A stretch of 64,000 nt of DNA from CAG-791 sp000431495. Lineage in GTDB: Bacteria; Bacillota; Clostridia; Lachnospirales; Lachnospiraceae. Location: assembly GCA_052117605.1 (NCBI GenBank), contig JBQKIT010000015.1, one strand, 5' to 3'. Position numbers and translations under genes: made by a program. Shown piece by piece: positions 34,330 through 42,151 of the stretch (its first letter is position 1; the number at the start of each line of letters is the position of its first letter). The notes beneath the pieces were generated by a model that did not search any database, was not told the DNA's origin, and worked only from the letters and a program-made list of their open reading frames with translations.

Positions 34330-35091
34330 TTATGATTTCGCGCGAAGCTCCCGCAGCTCTTCTAGGCACTCCAGAAGCTCCTTCTGAAGACAATCCCGCT
34401 GCGCAGCAAGCTTTCTGCGCTCTGCCTTTTCCTCGCGCAGCTCATTCTCGATTTCGATCAGCCGGTTCGCCAGCGCCGTCTGCCCGCGGTTAAGGCATTC
34501 AATATCTGTACGAACCGGATCCGGAAAGTGAATCTGGTCCAGAGCGCTGCAGCCATCGAGCGCAGTGCCCTTGTGGAACATCTTCACGATTCTTCCCGGA
34601 ATGCCGACCACCGTACAGTTTGCAGGAACCTCCTGCAGAACCACGCTTCCTGCCGCAATCCGGCAGTTGTCGCCGATCTTGAAGGAGCCAAGAACCTTGG
34701 CGCCTGCTCCGACCAGTACGTTGTTGCCGAGCGTCGGATGACGTTTCCCCTGTTCCTTCCCTGTGCCGCCGAGCGTTACGCCCTGGTAAAGCGTACAGTT
34801 ATCGCCGATGATGGTTGTCTCACCGATGACGACCCCGGTCCCGTGATCGATAAAGAGTCCCTTTCCGATCTCAGCACCCGGGTGAATTTCGATTCTGGTC
34901 TTTCTGGCGCTTCTCTGCGAAATCCATCGTGCGCGGAAATAATGCCCCTTCTGATACTGCCTGTGTGCTCTCCGGTACGAGAGTATCGCCCAGAAGCTCG
35001 GATAAAGCAGGACCTCCCAGACGCTGTGAAGCGCAGGGTCCCGGTCCTGTATGATTGCAATTTCTTCTCTGACTGTCTGAATGATCCCCAT
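34330..35091 (-). CDS. cysE: Serine O-acetyltransferase
   Basis: Acetylates L-serine with acetyl-CoA to give O-acetylserine, the first step of cysteine synthesis. The 253-aa protein begins MGIIQTVREEIAIIQDRDPA. It has the left-handed beta-helix of hexapeptide repeats (GVVIGETTIIGDNCTLYQGV, then KILGS-like VLGSFKIGDNCRIAAGSVVL) and the active-site histidines in IHPGAEIGKGLFIDHGTG. It is longer than Bacillus CysE because of a C-terminal coiled-coil tail of about 60 residues rich in Glu, Leu and Arg. The ATG at 35091 fits the family start and leaves an 11-bp gap after ispF. Confidence 0.93.
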   Translation of the reverse strand: MGIIQTVREEIAIIQDRDPALHSVWEVLLYPSFWAILSYRRAHRQYQKGHYFRARWISQRSARKTRIEIHPGAEIGKGLFIDHGTGVVIGETTIIGDNCTLYQGVTLGGTGKEQGKRHPTLGNNVLVGAGAKVLGSFKIGDNCRIAAGSVVLQEVPANCTVVGIPGRIVKMFHKGTALDGCSALDQIHFPDPVRTDIECLNRGQTALANRLIEIENELREEKAERRKLAAQRDCLQKELLECLEELRELRAKS

Positions 35092-35102
35092 CCGTTTTGT
35101 CC

Positions 35103-35663
35103 TTACTCCGCTGCCTCGTGCATCGGGCAGCCGCTGCATCCGCCGGTGGGGGCGTCCAGATTCAGTGCAACCTGCTGCGAGACCAGGTCTCTCGGGGAGG
35201 TCAGAAGGCACACCGCCTGCGAAGAGATTCCCTCTCCTCTTCCGGTGAAGCCCAGATGCTCCTCTGTTGTTGCCTTGACACTGACCTGATCCAGCTCAAG
35301 CCCCAGTGCGCCTGCGATGTTCTCCCGCATCCGGTCAATGTGCGGCCGCATCTTCGGCGCCTGTGCAATGATCGTCGCATCAATGTTCTCGATGAGAAAT
35401 CCGTGTTCAGAAAGGATTTCTCCCACGCGCTTTGTCAGCTTCAGAGAATCGGCTCCTTCCCATTCCGGATCCGTATCCGGGAACCACTTGCCGATGTCTC
35501 CGAGCGCCGCTGCGCCCAAAAGTGCGTCCATAATGGCATGCAGCAGAACATCCGCATCGGAATGTCCGAGAAGCCCCTTTTCATAAGGGATTTCCACTCC
35601 GCCGATGATGCATTTTCTGCCTTCTGTCAGCTTATGAACGTCGTATCCGGTTCCTACCCGCAT
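35103..35663 (-). CDS. ispF: 2-C-methyl-D-erythritol 2,4-cyclodiphosphate synthase
   Basis: Forms the cyclic diphosphate intermediate of the non-mevalonate isoprenoid pathway. The 186-aa product contains the start MRVGTGYDVHKLTEGR, the zinc site HSDADVLLHAIMDALLGAAA, and the CMP-binding KATTEEHLGFTGRGEGI. The core is of family length (about 160 aa). A C-terminal extension of about 25 residues contains closely spaced cysteines (GGCSGCPMHE), which is unusual. AGGAG stands five bases before the ATG at 35663. The usual partner ispD is not adjacent; an IspD-family gene lies in the glycan operon at 10375. Confidence 0.94.
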   Translation of the reverse strand: MRVGTGYDVHKLTEGRKCIIGGVEIPYEKGLLGHSDADVLLHAIMDALLGAAALGDIGKWFPDTDPEWEGADSLKLTKRVGEILSEHGFLIENIDATIIAQAPKMRPHIDRMRENIAGALGLELDQVSVKATTEEHLGFTGRGEGISSQAVCLLTSPRDLVSQQVALNLDAPTGGCSGCPMHEAAE

Positions 35664-35709
35664 GGTCACTCCTTTTCATGTCGGTACTGGTGACTGTCCC
35701 TGATGACAA

Positions 35710-36888
35710 TCAATGATGGAACAGACGAAGTCCGGTGAAGCACATCACCATATCATGACTGTCTGCTGCCTCAATGACATTGTCATCGCGAACTGAGCCG
35801 CCGGGCTCTGCCACATATTTTACCCCGCTCTTGAAGGCGCGCTCGATGTTATCACCGAACGGGAAGAACGCATCGGATCCAAGGACCACATCCGTGTTCT
35901 TTGAAAGCCATTCCTTCTTCTCCTCGCGGGTAAAGACAGAGGGCTTTTCGGTAAATACCTGCTGCCATCTTCCCTCTGCAAGAAGATCCTCGTATTCGTC
36001 TCCGATATAAAGATCAATCGCATTGTCCTTGTCCACCCGCTTGACATCCTCGCGGAAGGGAAGGTTTAAAACCTTCGGAGACTGGCGAAGCCACCAGTTG
36101 TCCGCCTTCTGTCCGGCAAGTCTCGTGCAGTGGATGCGGGACTGCTGCCCTGCTCCGATGCCGATCGCCTGGCCGCCCTTGACATAGCAGACCGAATTCG
36201 ACTGCGTATACTTCAGTGTGATCATGGCAATTGCCATGTCATCCTTCGCCCAGTCCGGAAGCTCATGATTCTTCGTCACGATGTTCTCAAACATGGAAGC
36301 ATCGATCACGACATTGTTTCTTCCCTGCTCGAAGGTCACACCGAAGACCTGCTTATGCTCCACAGGAGCCGGAACATAGTCCGGATCCATCTGAAGGATG
36401 CAGTAATTGCCCTTCTTCTTCGTCTTCAGAATCTCCAGTGCCTCGTCATCATAGCCGGGTGCAATGACGCCGTCCGATACCTCACGCTGAATCAGCTTCG
36501 CCGTGCAGGCATCACACTTGTCGGAAAGGGAGATGAAATCGCCAAAGGAGCTCATGCGATCCGCGCCTCTTGCTCTTGCATATGCACTTGCAAGGGGAGT
36601 CAGCTCCCCCATGTCTGCCACCCAGTAGATCTTTGCTTCAATCTCCGAAAGCGGAAGGCCGATGGCTGCTCCCGCGGGAGATACGTGCTTAAACGAGGTC
36701 GCTGCCGGCTTTCCGGTCGCGCGCTTTAATTCCGAAACAAGCTGCCAGCCATTCAGGGCATCCAGAAGGTTGATGTAGCCGGGCCGTCCGCAGAGCACCG
36801 TAATCGGCAGGTCTTTGCCGTTCTCCATAAATACTCTTGCAGGCTTCTGGTTGGGGTTGCATCCGTACTTCAGTTCCATCGAATTCAT
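35710..36888 (-). CDS. AICAR formyltransferase (single-domain)
   Basis: Carries out the formyl transfer from 10-formyl-THF to AICAR, the ninth step of purine synthesis. The 392-aa protein corresponds to the C-terminal AICARFT domain of PurH and lacks the MGS-like cyclohydrolase domain. It shows ELKYGCNPNQKPAR, KPAATSFKHVSPAGAAIG (active-site Lys-His), SFGDFISLSDKCD, VCYVKGGQAIGIGAGQQSRI and GSDAFFPFGDNIERA. The ATG at 36888 follows AGGAGG by six bases. The companion IMP cyclohydrolase gene lies just upstream in the same operon. This split form is seen in several Lachnospiraceae. Confidence 0.92.
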   Translation of the reverse strand: MNSMELKYGCNPNQKPARVFMENGKDLPITVLCGRPGYINLLDALNGWQLVSELKRATGKPAATSFKHVSPAGAAIGLPLSEIEAKIYWVADMGELTPLASAYARARGADRMSSFGDFISLSDKCDACTAKLIQREVSDGVIAPGYDDEALEILKTKKKGNYCILQMDPDYVPAPVEHKQVFGVTFEQGRNNVVIDASMFENIVTKNHELPDWAKDDMAIAMITLKYTQSNSVCYVKGGQAIGIGAGQQSRIHCTRLAGQKADNWWLRQSPKVLNLPFREDVKRVDKDNAIDLYIGDEYEDLLAEGRWQQVFTEKPSVFTREEKKEWLSKNTDVVLGSDAFFPFGDNIERAFKSGVKYVAEPGGSVRDDNVIEAADSHDMVMCFTGLRLFHH

Positions 36889-36915
36889 AACAGGCCTCCT
36901 CTGACCGCAAAACAC

Positions 36916-37635
36916 TCAAATGTTCTTGTTGATGATTCTGGTCTCCGTCTCTCCGCCTGCAAGATCAATGAAGCGGGTAAACAGAGAAACCTTGTTGTCT
37001 TCATTCAATGCTGCCCAGATCCGGTTGGTAAAGCTGTCAATTCCCGCTGTAAAATCCTCATCAAAATCACAGGATACCGGCTCTCCTCCAAAGGAAGGAA
37101 GGGGATCTGCATCATTCTCATAGGTAGAAATAAACCGGCCCTTTCCCGCCTTGGGTGCCTCGTAGGCAAAGGTATAGCGAAGCGTGGTTTCCGGATCGCC
37201 GTCATCGGTTTTCAGAATGGACATCGCATAGTTATAGCACCCATCCTCAATATGAAGAACCGCGGAAATGCGGGGCGTGTAATTCGGGCCATCCGGCTCA
37301 AACTCGCGGCATCTTAAGGACTGCTCAAAGGTCATCTGATGGTCCAGACCATCATAAATGGTATCGGTCTGATCGCCGTTCGTAACAATTGTCTTATTGC
37401 CGAGCACGCGGACCGGAGCATAGATGATAAGACTCGGATCCTTCATCTTCGCCGGATCAAAGGCCTGGGTGCGGATGCCGTCCCCATCGGTAACGAACAC
37501 GCGGTTTCTGCTGTTCTCGCTCCGGCCCATGATGAAATACGCAATGACAGCCTTACTGCCGTCACAGGAGCGTCCCACCAGGATTCCGCGTCCCGGATAG
37601 CTTCTTTCCTTCAGTCTTTCTTCCAGATTTGCCAT
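36916..37635 (-). CDS. IMP cyclohydrolase, PurO-like
   Basis: Closes the ring of FAICAR to give IMP, the last purine step. The 239-aa product is unrelated to the cyclohydrolase domain of bacterial PurH and resembles the stand-alone IMP cyclohydrolases: ERLKERSYPGRGILVGRS, VIAYFIMGRSENSRNRVF, TNGDQTDTIYDGL and TPRISAVLHIEDGCYNYAMS. It is encoded immediately before the AICAR formyltransferase (27-bp gap), which it completes. GGGAGGA precedes the ATG at a distance of nine bases. Confidence 0.88.
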   Translation of the reverse strand: MANLEERLKERSYPGRGILVGRSCDGSKAVIAYFIMGRSENSRNRVFVTDGDGIRTQAFDPAKMKDPSLIIYAPVRVLGNKTIVTNGDQTDTIYDGLDHQMTFEQSLRCREFEPDGPNYTPRISAVLHIEDGCYNYAMSILKTDDGDPETTLRYTFAYEAPKAGKGRFISTYENDADPLPSFGGEPVSCDFDEDFTAGIDSFTNRIWAALNEDNKVSLFTRFIDLAGGETETRIINKNI

Positions 37636-37706
37636 GTTCTCTGTCCTCCCTGATGAATGCTGATAAACCTGTTCTACAGTTTAGCCCCTCCGGAGCTTTG
37701 CCGCAA

Positions 37707-39056
37707 CTACTTCTCCGCCATCCGCTTCAGCTCCGGCAAAACCGTAAGCAGCATCGTTACAAAGCATGCCATGCCTCCGATCAGATTGGAAACCGGCTCT
37801 GCGATGAACACGCCGTCTGTTCCAAGGCCTGCCGCCGCAGGAAGAAGAAAGGTCAGCGGAACCACCAGGATCACCTTCCGGAACAGAGAGAAAAAGATGG
37901 CATTTCCCTTCTTGTTCAATGCCTTGAACACCGTCTGTCCGCTGTACTGAAAGGACTGGAAGACGAAGGCGCAGAAATACAGATGCAGTGCCCTGGAGGC
38001 CCCCTCTGAAATGGCAGCATCCTCACTGAAGATCCTGACGAAAATCTGCGGCACCGCCATGACAAGTGCCCAGACCACAACCGTATACGGAAGAGCCAGT
38101 GCCATCATCACACGGATGGCTTTCCGGACATTCTGCGGCCTTCCGGAGCCGTAATTATAGCTGATAGAAGGGGAAGCTCCGTCCGTAATCGCCATCACCG
38201 GCACATCCAGGATCGAGCGAACCGAGGATACGATTGTCATAATGGATACGAAGACCGCGCCTCCGTACCTCATCAGCACACTGTTGCAGGCAATCTGCAC
38301 CAGAGAGTTGGTCACCTGCATGATAAAGGGTGCAAGCCCAAGGCTCATGATGGCACCGGCATAGGGAAAGCGCCAGGCAAAGCAGACCGGCAGCTCGTTC
38401 CTTTTCCCGAAAAGGAAGGTAAGGACAAACAGAAAAGACAGCAGCTGTGACAGCACGGTTGCGATTGCCGCTCCGCTGACGCCCAGCTTCAGACCAAAGA
38501 TAAACAGGGGATCCAGAATCAGGTTGGAGGCGGCTCCGATCGTCACGGAGATCATACCAACCACCGGAAAACCCTGTGCGTTGATGTACGCATTCATGCC
38601 GGTGGACACCATGATAAAGATGGTTCCGACAAGATAAATCCGGAGATAAGGAAGCGCCAGAGACAACTCTTCCGTCGTCGCACCAAACAGCAGAAGAATC
38701 CGATCCCCCAGCAATTCTCCAACGAGAAGGATCCCCGCTCCGACAAGAACCAGAAGGCGAAGCGCCGTGTTCTGGATGTCGATTGCCTTTTCCCGGTTTC
38801 CCTGTCCGAGGGCCATTGAGAACAGGGGTGCTCCTCCGAGGCCGAACATATTCGTAAAGCCTGTCACCAGAATGATGACAGGGAAGCACAGTCCCACAGC
38901 TCCGAGTGCCTCGGTTCCGTCTCCCGGGATCCGTCCGATGTATACGCGGTCCACAATGCTGTACAAAAGATTCAGCACCTGTGCCACCAGCATCGGGAAG
39001 GCGGTCTGCAGTATGTTGTGTGTGATGGTTCCGTGCTCAAAGTCTACTTTTTTCAT
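37707..39056 (-). CDS. MATE-family efflux transporter (first copy)
   Basis: A 449-aa membrane protein with twelve predicted hydrophobic segments, typical of MATE exporters that push drugs or metabolites out in exchange for sodium or protons. Early segments include LQTAFPMLVAQVLNLLYSIV and RVYIGRIPGDGTEALGAVGL. The C-half repeats the pattern from about residue 235. The substrate is unknown. The ATG at 39056 has a weak ribosome site; a TTG at 39065 is the alternative. It lies between the opp operon terminator and the purine genes, and is different in sequence from the second MATE gene at 46500. Confidence 0.9.
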   Translation of the reverse strand: MKKVDFEHGTITHNILQTAFPMLVAQVLNLLYSIVDRVYIGRIPGDGTEALGAVGLCFPVIILVTGFTNMFGLGGAPLFSMALGQGNREKAIDIQNTALRLLVLVGAGILLVGELLGDRILLLFGATTEELSLALPYLRIYLVGTIFIMVSTGMNAYINAQGFPVVGMISVTIGAASNLILDPLFIFGLKLGVSGAAIATVLSQLLSFLFVLTFLFGKRNELPVCFAWRFPYAGAIMSLGLAPFIMQVTNSLVQIACNSVLMRYGGAVFVSIMTIVSSVRSILDVPVMAITDGASPSISYNYGSGRPQNVRKAIRVMMALALPYTVVVWALVMAVPQIFVRIFSEDAAISEGASRALHLYFCAFVFQSFQYSGQTVFKALNKKGNAIFFSLFRKVILVVPLTFLLPAAAGLGTDGVFIAEPVSNLIGGMACFVTMLLTVLPELKRMAEK

Positions 39057-39078
39057 ATTTTTCAATCATAACACAAAG

Positions 39079-39111
39079 ATCCCGTCCTGACAGCTTTTGT
39101 CAGGACGGGAT
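39079..39111 (-). terminator. Terminator-like hairpin after oppA
   Basis: A 14-bp perfect stem, ATCCCGTCCTGACA with its complement, and a short loop lie about 70 bp after the oppA stop. The following minus-strand sequence CTTTGTGTT has only a weak T run, so termination may be partial or the hairpin may stabilise the mRNA end. Confidence 0.65.
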
Positions 39112-39179
39112 TCTTCGCCGTTTTCATGTCAGCTCTGCACACCTGGTGCACAGCTGCCGTTTCATACGCAGTATGCCGA

Positions 39180-41015
39180 TTATTTGCCGAGCTGGCAGTC
39201 GTTGTTGCCGGAATCGGTTGTGAACATCTCGAGCATGTTGATCGGATCGTCGTAGTCTGCAAGCCATCCCTCACGAGCTACGTCGAAGTTGCCCTGCTTA
39301 CGATCGTTCAGGAAGGTCTGCCAGTCTTCACTGGTGATTTCCATGTTAACACCGATCACAGCCAGATCCTGCTGGATTGCCTGTGCAACTGCCTGGTGGC
39401 CGGTGCCATCGTTGGTCAGGTAGTTGATGCTGATCGGAGTCTCCTCAGACAGAGTGTTGTCATCGTTGAACTTGAAGCCTGCCTGCTTCAGAAGAGCAAC
39501 TGCGCCTTCCACGTCAACATCAGTGGGATAATATCCAAGATCATCTGCATAAGGGAAGGTGTAAGCATCGTCGTTCTCCTTGAAGAGGCCGCCGTTGCCA
39601 TCGCTCATTCCTTCCGGAATGTAAGAGGTTGCTACCTTCTGCTCCGTCTGTCCGATGGTGTCAATGATGTACTGGCGATCGATCAGCATCGACAGAGCGC
39701 GGCGCTCCAGAGCTGCCTCGGTTGCAGTCTTACCTTCGAACATCTTGGAGTTTACGTTGAATGCTACATAGTAGCATCCCATGTTCGGGATGACGTGGAA
39801 ATCATCGCCGTCCTTCAGGTTCTGAATTTCATTGGTAGGAACGGTATCGATGTAGTCTACGTCGCCTGCCTGATATGCTGCAAGGATTGCAGTATCATCA
39901 GCAGAAAGCATGAAGTCAAGCTCGTCTACGGATACATTGTCTGCATCGTAGTAGTTCGGGTTCTTGACATAAACCATGGACTCGTTGTGCTTCCACTCCT
40001 TCAGAGTGAATGCGCCGTTGGAAACAAAGCCAGCCTCAGAAGCCCAGGAGCCAGGGTTGGTCTCCCAGTCTGCAGCAGCCTCTACGCTTGCCTGCGGAAC
40101 CGGCATGAATACCGGGAATGCCAGCAGACTCATGATGTACGGGCAGGGAGCAGCCAGAGTGAACTGAACGGTGTTCTCATCCGGAGCAGAGATTGCAAGC
40201 TGCGGGTCGGAGCCATCGCCATATCCCTCGATTACGGCGAACAGATAAGAATAGTCGGAAGCCGTGTTCGGATCTACTGCTCTGTTCCAGGAGTAGATGA
40301 TATCGTTTGCGTTCAGAGTGGAGCCGTCAGACCACTTCAGGTCCTTCTTCATGTGGATGGTATAGGTCAGACCGTCCTCAGAGATTTCCGGATCACCGTC
40401 TGCCAGAGCGGGAACAATCTTACTCGGGTCATCCTTGTCGTTGGTGTAAAGACCTACGAAGGAGTTTGCTGCGAGGCACGCACCGTCAACCGTGGAGTTC
40501 AGAGCGGGATCCAGATGATCCGGCTCGGATGCCAGATTGATCTTCATAACGTCAGCATTCTCGCCGTTCTTCTTTGCATACATGAAGTACTTGGTTCCGA
40601 ATACGGTAGCGAAATCACCGGACCACTCGGTCTTCTCCATGTACAGATCGTTGTAATAGTACAGGGGAAGCACTGCGCCGGTAGCCATCAGCATATCCTC
40701 TGCCTGATGCATCTTCGCCTCACGATCTGCAAGATCGGTGTCCTTACGGATCTCATCGATCAGGCTGTCATAGGCATCCCACTTCGGTGCATAGGAATTG
40801 ACATCGCCGTCTTCAAACTCCATGAAGGCAGGATCGTCCACATCCTCTGCATCCGCAGAAGCGTCAGCGGTATCCGCAGAAGCATCTGCGGAAGTATCTG
40901 CAGCGGCATCCGTTGTTGCGGAAGCTGCCGGAGCAGTAGCTGCACTGCCGCAGCCGCCGAGAAGGCTTGCAGCGGTTACGCCTGCAAGTACGAGGGCTAA
41001 AACTCTCTTTTTCAT
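39180..41015 (-). CDS. oppA: Oligopeptide-binding lipoprotein OppA, circularly permuted
   Basis: The surface receptor of the peptide importer. The 611-aa protein begins with a lipoprotein signal (MKKRVLALVLAGVTAASLLG, then GC with Cys22) and an Ala/Asp/Thr/Ser-rich linker to about residue 72. Residues 73-149 (SYAPKWDAYDSLIDEIRKDT through TGAVLPLYYYNDLYM to FGTKYFMYAKK) match the segment that normally ENDS the SBP_bac_5 fold. Only then, at about 157, comes the usual N-terminal start KINLASEPDHLDPALN. The protein stops at TTDSGNNDCQLGK, exactly where the C-terminal segment would normally continue. No missing piece is encoded downstream. I start at 41015; longer in-frame codons lack a signal peptide. 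Confidence 0.9.
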   Translation of the reverse strand: MKKRVLALVLAGVTAASLLGGCGSAATAPAASATTDAAADTSADASADTADASADAEDVDDPAFMEFEDGDVNSYAPKWDAYDSLIDEIRKDTDLADREAKMHQAEDMLMATGAVLPLYYYNDLYMEKTEWSGDFATVFGTKYFMYAKKNGENADVMKINLASEPDHLDPALNSTVDGACLAANSFVGLYTNDKDDPSKIVPALADGDPEISEDGLTYTIHMKKDLKWSDGSTLNANDIIYSWNRAVDPNTASDYSYLFAVIEGYGDGSDPQLAISAPDENTVQFTLAAPCPYIMSLLAFPVFMPVPQASVEAAADWETNPGSWASEAGFVSNGAFTLKEWKHNESMVYVKNPNYYDADNVSVDELDFMLSADDTAILAAYQAGDVDYIDTVPTNEIQNLKDGDDFHVIPNMGCYYVAFNVNSKMFEGKTATEAALERRALSMLIDRQYIIDTIGQTEQKVATSYIPEGMSDGNGGLFKENDDAYTFPYADDLGYYPTDVDVEGAVALLKQAGFKFNDDNTLSEETPISINYLTNDGTGHQAVAQAIQQDLAVIGVNMEITSEDWQTFLNDRKQGNFDVAREGWLADYDDPINMLEMFTTDSGNNDCQLGK

Positions 41016-41059
41016 AATTCCTCCTTGAATCCCGGATGATACAGTCATTGGCTGACCAT

Positions 41060-41125
41060 CCATTTTATAATGACCTCCTCCGGCAAATGCCGGAGGATTG
41101 AAAACAGATCCGAAGGATCTGAAAT
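41060..41125 (-). promoter_or_regulatory. Two hairpins between oppF and oppA
   Basis: The 158-bp gap between oppF and oppA holds two short perfect inverted repeats: CTCCGGC/GCCGGAG (about 41077-41095) and CAGATCC/GGATCTG (about 41105-41121) with a 3-base loop. Neither has a T run. They could protect or process the transcript so that the receptor is made in excess over the transporter, as known for other opp operons; this is inference. Confidence 0.5.
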
Positions 41126-41173
41126 CAACAAATTTTGCGTCCATAATAATGACCGTCTGTCAGATTGTCAATA

Positions 41174-42151
41174 CTATTTCACCCAGCAGGCCACCATGTG
41201 ACCATTCCCGCGGTCCGTAAGGCCGGGGCATTCCTTTGCGCACTTCTCCGTTGCGAACCGGCAGCGCGTGCGGAACGGGCATCCGCTCGGCATATGCAGG
41301 GGAGACGGAATGTCACCCTCGAGAACGATTCGCTTCGATTCTCTTGCCGTCTTCGGGTCCGGAACCGGAACCGCTGACAGAAGGGACAGCGTATACGGAT
41401 GAATCGGATGCTCATTCAGCTCGTCGGCATCGGCAATCTCCACAATACGTCCGAGATACATAACCGCAATTCTCTTCGAAATGTGATGAACCACAAGAAG
41501 ATCGTGTGCGATGAACAGATACGCGACGCCAAGCTTCTCCTGAAGCTCCTCAAACATATTGATGACCTGCGCCTGAATGGAAACATCCAGTGCGGAGACC
41601 GGCTCATCGCAGACGATGAACTTCGGATCCACGGCAAGCGCTCTTGCAATTCCGATTCTCTGTCTCTGTCCGCCGGAGAACTCGTGTGCGTAACGGGTTG
41701 CATGCTCCGCATTCAGTCCGACAAGCTCCATCAGATGCATGATCTTGTCATGGCGCTCCCCTTTGGAGGTGTAGAGCTTGTGAATGTCCAGAGGCTCTCC
41801 GATGATGTCCTCCACCGTCATGCGGGGGTTCAGTGAAGAATACGGATCCTGGAATACCATCTGCATTTCCTTGCGCAGGGAATGGATATTCTTGTCCGTC
41901 ACCAGCTCTCCGTCAAAATAGAACTCGCCGCCCGTCGGCTTGTACAGATGAAGCAGGGTGCGGCCGACGGTTGTCTTTCCGCAGCCGGACTCACCAACCA
42001 GTCCGAGTGTCTCACCGGGTTTGATATTAAAGGAAACACCGTCCACGGCCTTCAGCGGAACCGTCTGGAAAAAGCCGGTCTTAACCGGGAAGTACTCCTT
42101 CAGATCCTTGACCTCGACGAGGTATTCGCTTTTCTTTTTCTCTTCAGCCAT
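41174..42151 (-). CDS. oppF: Oligopeptide ABC transporter ATP-binding protein OppF
   Basis: One of two ATPases of the peptide importer. The 325-aa protein has Walker A GESGCGKTTVGRTLLHLY, Q-loop VFQDPYSSLNPRM, signature FSGGQRQRIGIARAL, Walker B KFIVCDEPVSALDVS, and the C-terminal oligopeptide/dipeptide extension with cysteines (GCPFRTRCRFATEKC). Its ATG overlaps the oppD stop (TAATG). The sequence is complete. Confidence 0.95.
   Translation of the reverse strand: MAEEKKKSEYLVEVKDLKEYFPVKTGFFQTVPLKAVDGVSFNIKPGETLGLVGESGCGKTTVGRTLLHLYKPTGGEFYFDGELVTDKNIHSLRKEMQMVFQDPYSSLNPRMTVEDIIGEPLDIHKLYTSKGERHDKIMHLMELVGLNAEHATRYAHEFSGGQRQRIGIARALAVDPKFIVCDEPVSALDVSIQAQVINMFEELQEKLGVAYLFIAHDLLVVHHISKRIAVMYLGRIVEIADADELNEHPIHPYTLSLLSAVPVPDPKTARESKRIVLEGDIPSPLHMPSGCPFRTRCRFATEKCAKECPGLTDRGNGHMVACWVK

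Noticed and set aside
39126..41000. 624-codon plus-strand open frame across oppA
   Set aside because: Antisense to a certain gene; the translation is a cysteine- and isoleucine-rich mixture without recognisable domains or a ribosome site.
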